DNA of 64,000 bases from Anisakis pegreffii (taxonomy: Eukaryota > Nematoda > Chromadorea > Rhabditida > Anisakidae), in assembly GCA_035041965.1 (NCBI GenBank), contig JAPYMA010000406.1:24028-88027 (forward strand), given 5' to 3'. Position numbers and translations under genes: made by a program. Numbering within the stretch: position 1 is the first letter of the stretch; each line of letters starts with the position of its first letter. Below, piece by piece: positions 43,633 through 55,732 of this stretch. The notes below the pieces were generated by a model. The model worked only from the letters and a program-made list of their open reading frames with translations. It was not told the origin of the DNA and did not search any database.

Positions 43633-46600
43633 AAATTTTTGTGCGTGAAGAAAATTTCTCTTACTTCACGCTGGTTTGCATGTTCATTAGATTTTGGAAT
43701 TAATCAGTGAAAGGATCATCCAGATAGGCTTGCAAATCTGTTATTGTCATCAAAATTTCTTTTTTAAAGCGTTTATCATTCAAAACACATTTCGATTGCA
43801 TTTCGATGACAAATTGGAAAAATCAAGTAATCGATCCGATGATCATGAATTTCCCTCTCAAGAATGCCTGCCTCAACGGTAACATGGAAACACACACGTC
43901 TCATCATATAAAACGCATTTGGAGAACATGATTGAACAGTTAAGAAGAAAAATTCTTCGAATTGTAATTAGCAGTGATTTGCCAACCTCATCAATTTTAC
44001 TTAGCACTCTCAACTTCCTTCCTCTCCTCCCCGAGGAAGAATTTCCCTCTGTAAAAACCTATACCTTCAAGTATTACCCATCAAATTTCTATTTCGAATG
44101 TTTCTCCTATCGGCCATAACATCTCACAACCACAAAAGATGACACTTAAGCATTCCTCTTTAGAAGTTTCTTTTCTTCCTTATGAGATCAATTTTCGCGG
44201 ACCAAAAATTTTCTGTACTGACCGTTTAAACTGGTTAATTAAGTCAGCAGCAGTACTAGAATTCCTTTCTATCTGTTATATTAAACATTATTTAACTGTG
44301 ACTCATGTTTATTGACAGCTCATGAATCTACCCAAATGCTTAAATAAATAGCGAATGAACGATTGTCAGGAAGTATTAATTGTAACGACCGTGAAATTTG
44401 AGGAAGTTATTGCAGTCGAAATCATTGCATTCGCTGGTTGCAGATGCACGCTCGATGAATGTTGTTGAGTAAATCGCTCAAAGTTATCTTTTTTTTCATG
44501 AAAATAACGCGATGAAAAAAAATTGTTTTATTTTGTAGAGTCGCAAATGCCAAATCAATCAACAGTCGTTTCGTCATCAATAATTCCCTCACAAATCTAC
44601 CCACCAGTCGCGTCATTACTCCTAATCTTCATGTTTTCGTACAACAATTGTATTTATGTCATCATAAGCAGCATCATCAGCAATACGAACGATACATTTA
44701 TTCGTTCATAACCGGTTTTCCGCTTGCAATTTCATATTACTTCTCTCTAAATGGTAACCTCGAATTTTCGATCCATTGATTTGAATTCATTGAATTCTCC
44801 GAAAAGAGAGCGTTTATTGATACTTTGAGAGGAGTTTTCCATTGAAAATGAGTTTCGTTTTTTTCATTGAAGTGATTGTGAAAAATTTTCTTTCTTGAGG
44901 AGTTTATTAGGCAATTTTACATTCTTTAAATTTCATGTCATAGTCGTTTGCGTGTTGTTCGTTAAATTCAATGAAATTTGAACGAATTTGGGTGTCTAAT
45001 TTTAGAGTTTTTTTATCGATTGTATTGTTAATTATTAAAGCTTTTAATGATAGTATGCAACCATAATTTCTCATCTAAATCAAAGGGTTCGATTAAGCAA
45101 TTTTGGTTTTCCCAAAATGATATATGTAATCATTAGCAAAGGCTAATGATTAGTCCGTCCATTGAATGCAGTCCAGCAAAATTATGCATTCCATTTGCAA
45201 AATGATGCAATGGAAAAGTGACTTTTAGATTATCTGTTGGAGAACGATGAGACTTTGTCAGTTGTTAGAGAATGCGAATGATATGATTTATGCCTCGAAT
45301 TTGAATTTCTTGTTCTTTTATGCAAGAATACTCTATGGAACAGCAGAGATAAGCGCAGGTTTTTCTCGCTGTGAGATTAAGAAAATCGATTTGCGATTAC
45401 ATTTGTGATTAGCAACAAAATGTTTGAATTCGACTATATTATAACTGCACTGTCTTAGGATGATAGGGAAGAGATGAAATTCATGTCCATTTGGGGCGTT
45501 TGAGGGGATTCATTCCCGTTCATTTTACGTATGAACTTTCTAACCCGATTAAAACAACACTTAAAATTTGATGTACTGGTGAAATTCGTTATATGGACCC
45601 AATTGAAGTTCACTGAAATATTTTACGACTGTTATCGATCGCAAACTGACTACTACCAGTAAATGATGTCGAGATTATAAATGTTTTATTTATTAGTACT
45701 CATTTTTAGCCTTGACCTTCCCACACTACATTCAATAAAATTTTTCAAAAAGGATTCGGTGATCTCATTAAAAAATAGATTTTTTAGCACAGCACTCCAA
45801 GTATCCTCGAGCCGTCGTCAACAACTCTGATGAATGCGACTCCACGAAGAAATGTAGTGCTTTATCCACTCATTCCTCGATCTGCTTCGGTCCAATGAAT
45901 AGCCGATGCCGAACATCTCCTTCTTTTTCACTGACCTATTCGCCGCTTATTCAGATGCGTCAATTCGGTCCCCTGTCTAAAAAGCGTATGCTGCATGATC
46001 AGTTTTATTTGATTACTATTCAACCGATCAACGCATTTATTCGATTCACTCGATTTATCGCACTTTATTCAATAAACTCAACCAATCACATATTACATTC
46101 AGGTTTCACTTGTTAATTCGTCGAATACTTTATGTATCGATGCAAACGAAGATAAGTTTTTGCACTGTCTGCGTAAGTTTTAGTGTTAATATGATAGCAT
46201 TATGTCGGGTATGGAAATATGATTGATTATCATCCGGCAACAACGAACTCGTCGTCGTCATCCATCTTACATCAATCAAGTGATGTTGCTGCCATTTATG
46301 ACCGAACAGAAACTAAATTATGATCCTTCATTCAAATGCCCATCATGCACATTAATTGTTCGTATGTTCATGATTCAGCTTTATGAATAAGTGGAAATGT
46401 ACTCTTGATTGATGTGAAATCCAATCAATGGTCATTGTGACTGATTAACGATTGATTCTGATCAGTTTGTCATCATGCGACTGTGTTCCATAATCTATTT
46501 GCTGTCACTATTTGCGATCACTATTTGCGAATGCGATCACTATTTGCTAGTACTGCAAAACATTCATTGTGCTTATATTCCTGACTGTTGATTTGAGGTT

Positions 46601-48142
46601 TTTTGTATCGTATTAGACGCCACTATATGTTTTATCACTATCATTCGTCTTATTACCACTATCATAAGCGAAATTAGCGATGCTATTCATGATCTGATCA
46701 TTCAATCAAGAGGATAAGTGCTTTATTACAAGCAGACTCCGATGAATTGTGATGAATGAGAATGTTGTAACTTATTTCTGTTGAATTTAATACGGAACGT
46801 TTTTATTACTTTATGAGTTCAAGCAACAAAAAATGTTACGCATAGAATAGAATAGAATGAGACTGATACGGAAACTGAAGAAACCATCTCTCTGTTCTTC
46901 GATTCCGATTAGGGTGAGGGAGGATCCTTGCCAGCCCTAATACGTAATGCTCAATAGCAATTGCTCACAATTTGAAATTACAGCATGATTTTGAGATTAT
47001 CAACTGTGCTATATCTCCACTAATTTGGAAACTAGTTTTTGCATTCAACACTATGAACATATTTGAAAGTTGAAACTATCTCAAGTTGGTAGCCTCATAT
47101 CAATGGTACTGTTCGATACTTCAATAGGCCAAAGCATATTTCAATTAAAAAAACAAATGGATGCAACGATTGAAAAACTAAACGTGTTGAATTTACATCA
47201 TTTACATTTCGAAAAACAGCAACAAATGAAGTCTAAATTTCTTATTCTTGTTTTTCCCCTTTATTTCCTGTTTCATCTTAACATCTTTATACCTTTGAAA
47301 TATTCCGCGAATCGTACATTCGTCAAATCGCTACCATAACTTCAATTGAACTTTCAATAAAAGTGTGCAATTACAGAGTAACGTATCATCGAAAATGATC
47401 AAATCAAGGAAAAAGGTTTTGGAAATGACACGCAATGAACTGGAAGCTGTTGTAAGGATTATTTTGCCAGGACGTAAAGTCAATGCAATGAGTAAGGAAG
47501 ATTTGCAAGAGGAGACTATTCACTGGTAAATTTTACACTCCATTCTAAATCTGGTTTCCGACAAAAATTCTTTATGAATTCGTAATCAAATTAAGTCTCA
47601 AATATGCTCTCAATTTCAAAATCATTTCCGATTTCGAATTCTCCTAAGTCAAATTTATCGCTCACAATGTTGACATAACTCTAATTATTGCAATCAGAAT
47701 CAACATGTCGCTTGATGATCACGTACAGCTCTCCAAACACATTCCATGAAATTGGATATTTACCGAAGTTGATTTTGGACTAAACATTGCTGAAGTTGCT
47801 CAGCAAATCCATTAGAAGCATGCTTCTGCTTCTACCATACTTTAAGCAGTTAAATCACTCACTAGCAAAAAACAAATATGGACTGCATAGCATCGAATTG
47901 CATTGAAATCAATAGCATCCAATTATTGAACTGTGTTGAAGGAGCAGTGAACGTATCATTATCCATTTATATCTTTATCTTTATGGAACCTCCTCCTTGA
48001 AACCTTGAAATATTAGAAGCGAGAAGCTTTTCGGCCCATAAAACACCGTTAAACACATACCTGCTGCTGTTTCATTTTATTGACGTGTTTTCGGGCTTCT
48101 TCTGAACGGACTTACATTGGGTCATTACTTCACGATTGTCAG
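43633..48142. other. Gene-poor region with scattered coding-like exons
   Basis: No complete gene. On the plus strand, 44541-44709, 45791-46116 and 47376-47529 look exon-like (splice acceptors, non-random codons) but I cannot join them in frame to each other or to the exons from 48143. See findings. Confidence 0.35.
47376..47529 (+). CDS. Possible terminal exon, unrecognised
   Basis: After an acceptor (TTACAG|AGT) the plus strand reads SNVSSKMIKSRKKVLEMTRN and continues with ELEAVVRIILPGRKVNAM and SKEDLQEETIHW to a TAA at 47527-47529. The basic and helical composition looks coding. An open stretch at about 47140-47227 (FQLKKQMDATIEKLNVLNL...) could be the preceding exon if a secondary acceptor is used. 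Family unknown. Confidence 0.35.
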
Positions 48143-49886
48143 AGACGATCAGCAATTGGGTGTTCTGACCGAATTGGATACATGCAATTGTTGTACGGCA
48201 TCAATTAATAAAGGTTTTTCGTTCACTTGGTTGGAACTCTCTCTGTTTGGTGTTGTTGTGCGTCGAAAAACATTTGGAATATTTAGATGAAAACTCATGT
48301 GAACATTCTGAAATGAAAAAATCAGAATTGTAACGGTGTGAATGTTGATGCATTCTTTAATCCATCTTCCAGTTTTTCTTTAATCCAGCATGATTTGGAA
48401 AAAAGCTCTTAGAGGGATCTGGTTGACTAATTAATGTGTAATGAAACAGCTGTAAACTTATTCACTGCCTGCATACATTTCCAAAACAATAAATCAGTCG
48501 TAACAGTTGTGTCATATCACGATGCGTTACTAATGTAATGTACAACTGTTCATTCAACCTTGAAGGACTACTTGGTTTATCGAGCACTTCGTTGAAGAGA
48601 GCTCGTTCAGAAAGCGACGTTTTGGAGACAAGTTTCTCAAATCCCACACATCGAAGTGCATCCACCGATATTGTATGTTTAGCGAGTCGATGTTAGCTGT
48701 ATTTTAAAGAGTTTACTGAATTTGTTTTTTGAAAGATTTTCATAGGATTTTTACTGTCATTGCTACTTTAGCAATTATTATGATGATTTTCACTGTTACT
48801 ATCCCCTTCAGTCTATCAGTTTTGAAGCTGAACAATCAGAAAAATGACACCAAATACATACGATTGTATGGAAAAGCCAGAAATGAAAATGTACTCTAGA
48901 TCATATGAGCATATGCAATAAATTGATTGAGAAACACATGCGCACAGACATTAGCCATTTTTGTGTTTGAATACAAAAAAAATTTTCGAAGTCATTGTCA
49001 GCTTTCATTCAAACCTAATTTAATTCTCTGTTCTGTTAGCCTTTTTCACTATTTCTGCGCTATTGCAATTTGGTCGTTGATGCATCTGCTTTAGCGACCA
49101 AATTGCAATAGCACTGAAATAATGAAAAATTGGTTCACCCTACGTCATTTTCCTTATTGTTAGCTTCCAAATTGATCCACCCTACGTCGTTTTCCTTCGC
49201 TTCCAAATTTTTGCTTCAGCTGAACGAATCTCGAGAAATGTCTCGAGCAGAATCTCCAAAAACGGCCCCACAAACAGTGCTTCCTCGACCGGATGCCTTA
49301 CAATTAGAAACCATTCAAAATCAGCCACTTCCAAACAACCATTTTATGCAACAACCCTTGAAGCCTAGAATTCCTTCATCTAGTATATCAACTGCATCAG
49401 CAAGTAAGCCAATTTTTTTGATTTCCTATCCACTTTCGTTCGTTTTTTTCTCATTTTATGTGATAAAGATGATCAATTTCATGATCATTCGACATCCCCC
49501 GATAGAATTATGCTTTGATGGTTCAGTCATCTCAACGAGAAAAATTTCTTGCTCCCCACTTATTCGCATAGATCATCGCAATTAATTCATGCTTCTGTGC
49601 AGTCATCAAACTCGATTTGTCCCAATACGAAAATGTCAAGCATTAATTGCACATTAAGGCACTTTTTCTTGAAATAACAAATATCCGATCAAATCATGCG
49701 TTAATTTTGAGTGATTTCTTATTGGAGTGAAAACGCTTGAAACTGAAAAAAAACTTTAAAATTCCCTAAAAACTAAAAAATTTCTCTTTAGCGCCCAAGA
49801 AGGCTGAAGAGAAGAAACGTGATTGTTGTACGCAATGTTGCGCTGATTGGGGTCAATGTTGTATTGGACTTCTGAGTGGTATATGA
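48143..49886 (+). CDS. 3' end of an unrecognised gene with Cys-rich C-terminus
   Basis: Four exons joined in phase: 48143-48213, 48566-48672, 49220-49403, 49792-49886 (stop TGA 49884-49886). The first reads DDQQLGVLTELDTCNCCTAS, the second is Ser-rich (SLKRARSESDVLETSFSN), the third Pro/Gln-rich, and the last ends RDCCTQCCADWGQCCIGLLS-GI, with six cysteines as three CC pairs that could bind metal, form disulphides or be palmitoylated. The upstream part is not found. A shorter alternative starts at ATG 49238 and gives 86 aa from the last two exons. AATAAA at 50608-50613. No family recognised. Confidence 0.5.
49042..49129 (-). ncRNA. Precursor-miRNA-like hairpin (candidate)
   Basis: Arms 49042-49076 and 49094-49129 are inverted complements over about 34 bases with a 17-base loop. 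Two of the few mismatches would be C-A on a plus-strand RNA but G-U on a minus-strand RNA, so the minus strand folds better. It lies in the intron between 48672 and 49220. It may equally be a small foldback element. Confidence 0.35.
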
Positions 49887-49889
49887 AGA

Positions 49890-50910
49890 TTAAGAAATAC
49901 TCTATAAGAATTTAATTATTATGTATTTTGCTGTTATCGTTGCTGTTTTGTTTTGTTTTTTTGTGTGTTTTGCATCGTTTTGCGCGTTGATAATGTGCTT
50001 GTTATCTCGAAATTGTCAAGTATTTATCAATTTGCCGACTTGTTCTTTGCTCATTGTTTACGTATCATCAACATCACTTTAAAACCATACTGGGGCGCCG
50101 AAGATCGCAATTCGCTTAAATGATAACTGCTGATAAGGATGGCAGGAAGGTATAACTCAATACGACTGAAAAAAAAACACTTCTTATAAGTTTTCATTTT
50201 GTAATCGATACTCTATTGCTTTGTACATATTCTGTGCTCAATGATTTAAAGGATAACTTAACTTTAAGATTATAAAGTTCAACAAGTGCACAGCTGATTG
50301 ATTCTATTGTGACCGTAAGCTCGTGAGTATTCTTCTGATGATGAAGAAACAAAACGGAAACATTGCATTTATTGTAAGATCATCGATAAAGATGATGAAA
50401 ATTGTTCTGATGTCTTTTACCATTGCAGACGCACACAAACGCACACATATGCACACTTTTGCTTGTTTCGGTTGGTCATTCTGTGATGAGAAACGGATTG
50501 AGGGAAACAAATGGAATGATTAGCTTCGAAAGTGCTCTTTACATGAAGGTGCTGTGCGATCATGTGAATTGAATACTGATGAAGCGAATTTTAATTCGAT
50601 TTCAATGAATAAATCGTATTCGATTGTGAAATATTTTGTGAATGTTTTGTTTTGCTGTTTTGTCCTTTGATTATGCTTACTCTTGATGACAACATGATCG
50701 ATATAAATTTAGTGTACAGAAGAGGGGACGAATAAAATAATTTATTGAATTATTTGAATTTATCATTTCGATTTCAATTTATTATTAACTTCAGTTCATC
50801 TAATGATTCATTACATCATTATCATATGCTATATCTAGATATCTATTCAAATTATTCATGTGGTCGTTAATTTTCTTGTGAATGGAATTGCACTTTTGGA
50901 CATCCGAATT
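49890..50910. other. 3' UTR and intergenic
   Basis: T-rich probable 3' UTR of the gene ending at 49886, followed by AT-rich intergenic DNA. Overlapping short frames around 50304-50523 lie on both strands and are not supported. Confidence 0.4.
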
Positions 50911-50911
50911 T

Positions 50912-51027
50912 TTAGACGGCCTCAGCTTTCTTCTTGCACGAGAAAATGAGTTGTTTCGATTGAGATTTCAAGGAGTCAGTCAGTTCCAACTGTTTCAGGA
51001 GAATGATGAACAAATGTTTGCGCAACT
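50912..51027 (-). CDS. Possible terminal exon, minus strand
   Basis: After a weak acceptor (TGAAAG|AG) the minus strand reads LKELRKHLFIILLKQLELTD then SLKSQSKQLIFSCKKKAEAV to a TAA at 50914-50912, with a minus-strand AATAAA near 50741. Helical, lysine-rich C-terminus. No upstream exon found, and the plus strand is also open here, so this is tentative. Confidence 0.3.
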
Positions 51028-51029
51028 CT

Positions 51030-51882
51030 TTCAGGAATGAGAGAATGAGTTAATTGATCGGTTGGCCGAATTTGTTTTTCTTTTGTTCATCCACAAAACA
51101 ATCTCCGATAGCCTGGCATGGCTAATCGTCAACCTAATTCTCTCGTACGAGAAACGATCACATTCTTATCAAAGGATAGATTTTCGTGGAAATCAAGGAA
51201 TGTGTTCAATCAAGAGATCTGAGGACAGAAATGAACGAGAATTGTTTTTGGAAGAAAGATGATTGATTTTTTCGCTGAGAATGAAATGAAGTATCATTTC
51301 TGAAATTTATAACCTCAAAGAGATGACAACTGTTTGAAATAGAAAAAAGTTACTGCCGGCGAACGTACTTATCACCTTTTGATGCAATACATCACATTGA
51401 AAAAAAATCCTTTTTCAAGATTTTACTCAAGATGATAAATGAAAACAAGTTTCCAAATACATCAAATTTTATCGCGCTCTCATAGAATTCAATCCAAACA
51501 CAATTAAAATTCTAAAAATTGTATCGAAATGAGATCATTCAGTCACTCTTCTCTAGCACATTATTATTGTTGTTACTATGATTACTATTATTATTGTTAT
51601 TATTGTTGTTTTTATTATCATTATGATATTATCACGACATATTAACAAAATGATTCGTCACGATTGCTGTGCTTATCATTATTATAACGCTGCATCTCTT
51701 CGCTGTCATTCAAGTGAAAATCAATTCTTAGACTATTCTTTCCGTTGATTCCATTGTTTCCATCAATCGCAATCGTATTATTCCAAATCGATCCATTCAG
51801 ACCTGCACTGAATTCGCTTTCACTGTTAGCACTGGCTGCAAATTGAATAGTCCGTAGTGGCTAAGCTGCCACAACTGTGCGT
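51030..51882. other. No supported gene
   Basis: AT-rich, with a TTATTG-rich stretch at 51560-51640. The 51062-51262 plus frame has no support. Confidence 0.4.
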
Positions 51883-51955
51883 GGCCCTGTGGCCCAATGG
51901 ATAAGGCGTCGGACTTCGGATCCGAAGATTGCAGGTTCGAGTCCTGCCAGGGTCG
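51883..51955 (+). tRNA. trnR-TCG: tRNA-Arg(TCG), isolated copy
   Basis: Intact cloverleaf with anticodon TCG. Acceptor GGCCCTG pairs with CAGGGTC at position 5 by a C-G pair where array copies have T-G, and the D loop begins CCCAATGG instead of CCTAATGG. Terminator T5 follows. Flanks do not match the array spacer. Confidence 0.95.
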
Positions 51956-51956
51956 A

Positions 51957-53870
51957 AAGTTTTTGATGCCATAAGGGCATAAGAAAGTTCATGTAATATC
52001 AAAGCGCGATCAGAATTCAGGTGAATTTCACAGAGGACGCAAAATTTTGGTGGATTTGACGAAGAAATAAATGAACCAATGACTGAATGTATGTAATTGA
52101 CAAACGATTTTTTAACAAAGTGCATTGACGGTGTATTGTATAAAAAGTAATTTGGCAGCGTTGCCAAGTGTATGCGAGACGAATGAACCAAATAAATGAG
52201 ACTGCATTTCCATTTCAAATGAATGCTAATTAAATGAAGTGATGATATTCATCGGAAAGTACCAACCAGGTACAAGAAATCAATAAAAAGGGAATGAATT
52301 CTTCTCATATTCACATTTAATCAGCGTCTAACTTCCAAAATCACTCAAAAACTAAAATAAAGGTGATACCAGGGCAAGGAACGATTGAAACGTTCAATAC
52401 CATGACACTATTCAGGTGATTGAATCGCTCAAGCAATATACAATACATAGGGAATAAATACATTAAGTAAATGAGAAACTCGTTAGAATTGACGCTGAGT
52501 TCCTAAAACTTTTTTCAAAAAAATTGGCCCAACCCCGTCAAATGATCATGAATAGTGATGGATAGAACGTATAGATTTAGGACGACACAGAGATCACGCA
52601 ATGCAGTCAAATTCGAACATTTTCTAATCGAAACGGTTACGGTAACAAATTGTTTTAACAATTGTCCACGAGTCAATTGCATAGATTGCTTTCAATACGT
52701 ATCGCCAATCCATTTTTTTAGCTTGTGGTGTCTTCTTGCGAAGATTTTTTTAGTTTGCGGATATTTTTATGTTTTTATTGTTTCTGTCGTGATTAGATAA
52801 TCACGAAAAGGAAAAGAGTTCAAAATACGAAAAGAAAATGATTCATGAATTTGCAACGCTACCATAAGAATCTAAGGAGACTGAACAAAGGCAAGATAGG
52901 AAATGTGATAAGAAGGGCATCAAATATAAGCCATTATGAGGATTATTAATAGAAACGAATAAGAACAACATGAGAATATGAATATCGAAAGTAAGAATGG
53001 CGAATCATTCATCCCACATTTCTTGTTCTGTACGGTTTATCTGTATCGTTGTAGATTATTGTAAGCCGTATTACTAATAGTTAAGTTATATTTATTACTA
53101 ATAGTTAAGATGACTAATGATATTAATAGTTAAGGTCACAATATTGATAACAGTTAAGATTAATTCGAAATCAGTAATAAGTAATTGGAAATTTTGAATT
53201 TAAGAGATATTATCGCGAGGTGTTGTTATCATTAATAATGTTATTATTACTGTTAGTGTAATACAGTCGTCATTATGAATGTCGTTGTTTACGTCGTTAT
53301 CATTATCGATTACATTTTCCTATGAATACTATGGCTATGGTTTAATTACCCAAGTTTGAGATTAAAAGATTAACGACAAGTGCGTATAGTCGTTACAATT
53401 TCAGTGGAGTTTTTGAGAGAAAGCTTCAGCCGCAGTGAGTTGAAATAAATCGGAAGCACAGCTGGGAACAACTTCACTGTCCCATGATTGAAACACCTCC
53501 TACTTCCAATGACCGCGAAAAATACCTGTGTACATTACATCTAATTCGGATGTTTAGTTAGATGCCCTTTAATCAGCGCGATCAAATTTTCCACCGCATG
53601 AATAACTGTATTCAAGTTAAGGATTTCCTTGGAAAAGATTTAAATTTAAAAACAGCCTCCGAATTAATTCCATACGACTTTCAGACGAAACATTTCTTTC
53701 GAATATATCCACGGATATAAAGGATGAATTCGATTGCGAACTAGAAATGTGAAATCACTGATCGCGGATACATAAAACAATGCAACGGACAATCTACCAA
53801 GGCGAATGATAAAGCACACCACACTCAAAAACTTGAAAGCTACAGTACAGAACAAAGCAGTTGCAAGCAA
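51957..53870. other. No supported gene before the array
   Basis: AT-rich. Contains TAATAGTTAAG-type short repeats at about 53075-53160. The 130-codon minus frame at 51826-52218 runs through the tRNA and is an artefact. Confidence 0.45.
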
Positions 53871-53878
53871 AACACAAG

Positions 53879-53949
53879 GGCCTTGTAGCCATGGATAAGG
53901 CGTTGGACTTCGAATCCGAAGATTTCAGGTTCGAGTCCTGCCAGGGTCG
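53879..53949 (+). pseudogene. tRNA-Arg(TCG) degenerate, array unit 1
   Basis: 71 bases; two bases lost from the D loop (GTAGCCATGG), anticodon-loop base 37 changed (CTTCGAA). Anticodon still TCG. Confidence 0.7.
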
Positions 53950-54091
53950 AAATATTTTGGGAACCGCTTGCAGCACCATTCAGGAAGCCATGGAATTCCC
54001 GAAGTGGCATAGATCTTTTAGAAAATCACGATTTTATCAGTCGACAGCGTTTACCTGTCTGCTCATATACCTTAAGTCATTAAAAACACGT

Positions 54092-54164
54092 GGCCTTGTG
54101 GCCTAATGGATAAGGCGTCGGACTTCGGATCCGAAGATTGCAGGTTCGAATCCTGCAAGGGTCG
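54092..54164 (+). tRNA. trnR-TCG: tRNA-Arg(TCG), array unit 2
   Basis: Intact anticodon arm; acceptor 3' strand is AAGGGTC, which weakens pair 7-66. T loop TTCGAA. Flank GTGATCTTTTGCG differs from later units. Confidence 0.75.
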
Positions 54165-54306
54165 TGATCTTTTGCGAACAGCTCGCAGCACCAATCAGGA
54201 AGCCATCGGATTCCCGAAGTAATGTAGATATTTTGGAAAATCACGATTTGTTTAGTCCAGGGCGTTTACCATTCTGCTCAGATACCTCAAGTCATTCAAA
54301 CCGCGC

Positions 54307-54379
54307 CGACCTGTGGCCTAATGGATAAGGCGACGGAATTCGGATCCGAAGATTGCATGTTCGAGTCCTGCCAGGATCG
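54307..54379 (+). pseudogene. tRNA-Arg-like degenerate, array unit 3
   Basis: Acceptor starts CGACCTG, anticodon loop ATTCGGA, T stem GCATG no longer pairs fully with CCTGC, and the 3' strand is CAGGATC. Its spacer is shortened (146 bp to unit 4). Confidence 0.75.
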
Positions 54380-54452
54380 AAATCTTTTGGGAATTTGTTC
54401 AGTCCAAAGCGTTTACCTGTCTGCACAATAGCTGAAGTCATTCAAACTACGT

Positions 54453-54525
54453 GGCCTTGTGGCCTAATGGATAAGGCGTCGGACTTCGGATCCGAAGATT
54501 GCAGGTTCGAATCCTGCCAGGGTCG
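54453..54525 (+). tRNA. trnR-TCG: tRNA-Arg(TCG), array unit 4
   Basis: Canonical body; T loop TTCGAA; T4 terminator; class b spacer. Confidence 0.92.
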
Positions 54526-54667
54526 AAATATTTTGGGAATCGCTTGCAGCACCATTCAGGATGCCATGGGATTCCCAAACTAGTGTAGATATTTTGAAAA
54601 ATCACGATTTTATCAGTCCACAGCGTTTAACTGTCTGCTCATATACCTTAAGTCATAGAAAACCCGT

Positions 54668-54740
54668 GGCCTTGTGACCTAATGGATAAGGCGTCGGACT
54701 CCGGATCCGAAGATTGCAGGTTCGAGTCCTGCCGGGGTCG
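54668..54740 (+). tRNA. trnR-CCG: tRNA-Arg with anticodon CCG, array unit 5
   Basis: One base change in the anticodon loop (CTCCGGA) makes the anticodon CCG, reading CGG instead of CGA. The D stem also has GTGACC for GTGGCC; acceptor 3' strand CGGGGTC. Confidence 0.8.
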
Positions 54741-54882
54741 AAATATTTTGGGAACCGCTTGCAGCATCATTCAGGTAGCCATGGACTTCTCGAAGTGGCA
54801 TAGATCTTTTGGAAAATCACGATTTTATCGGTCCACAGCGTTTACCTGTCTGCTCAAATACCTTGTGTCATTGAAAAGCTGT

Positions 54883-54955
54883 GGCCTTGTGGCCTAATGG
54901 ATAAGGCGTCGGACTTCGGATCCGAAGATTGCAGGTTCGAGTCCTGCCGGGGTCG
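54883..54955 (+). tRNA. trnR-TCG: tRNA-Arg(TCG), array unit 6
   Basis: First fully canonical unit of the homogeneous part; acceptor CGGGGTC; class a spacer. Confidence 0.93.
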
Positions 54956-55097
54956 AAATCTTTTGGGAACCGCTTGCAGCATCATTCAGGAAGCCATGGA
55001 CTTCCCGAAGTGGCATAGATCTTTTGGAAAATCACGATTTTATCGGTCCATAGCGTTCACCTGCCTGCTCATATACCTTTAGTTATTGAAAACCCGT

Positions 55098-55170
55098 GGC
55101 CTTGTGGCCTAATGGATAAGGCGTCGGACTTCGGATCCGAAGATTGCAGGTTCGAATCCTGCCAGGGTCG
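55098..55170 (+). tRNA. trnR-TCG: tRNA-Arg(TCG), array unit 7
   Basis: T loop TTCGAA; followed by a class c spacer (205-bp unit). Confidence 0.93.
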
Positions 55171-55302
55171 AAATCTTTTGGGAACCGCTTGGAGCACCAT
55201 TGGGATTACCGAACCAGCACAAATCATTTAGAAAATCATGATTTTTTTCAGCGAATAGCGTTTACCTGTCTGCTCAAATACCTTGAGTCATTGAAAACCC
55301 GT

Positions 55303-55375
55303 GGCCTTGTGGCCTAATGGATAAGGCGTCGGACTTCGGATCCGAAGATTGCAGGTTCGAGTCCTGCCAGGGTCG
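55303..55375 (+). tRNA. trnR-TCG: tRNA-Arg(TCG), array unit 8
   Basis: T loop TTCGAG; T6 terminator; class b spacer. Confidence 0.93.
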
Positions 55376-55517
55376 AAATTTTTTGGGAACCGCTTGCAGC
55401 ATCATTCAGGATGCCATGGGATTCCCAAAGTAGTGTAGATATTTTAGAAAATCACGATTTTATCAGTCCACAGCGTTTACCTGTCTGCTCATATACCTTA
55501 AGTCATTGAAAACCCGT

Positions 55518-55590
55518 GGCCTTGTGGCCTAATGGATAAGGCGTCGGACTTCGGATCCGAAGATTGCAGGTTCGAGTCCTGCCAGGGTCG
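55518..55590 (+). tRNA. trnR-TCG: tRNA-Arg(TCG), array unit 9
   Basis: TTCGAG; T6 terminator; class a spacer. Confidence 0.93.
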
Positions 55591-55732
55591 AAATTTTTTG
55601 GGAACCGCTTGCAGCATCATTCAGGAAGCCATGGACTTCCCGAAGTGGCATAGATCTTTTGGAATATCACGATTTTATCGGTCCATAGCGTTCACCTGTC
55701 TGCTCATATACCTTTGGTTATTGAAAAGCCGT

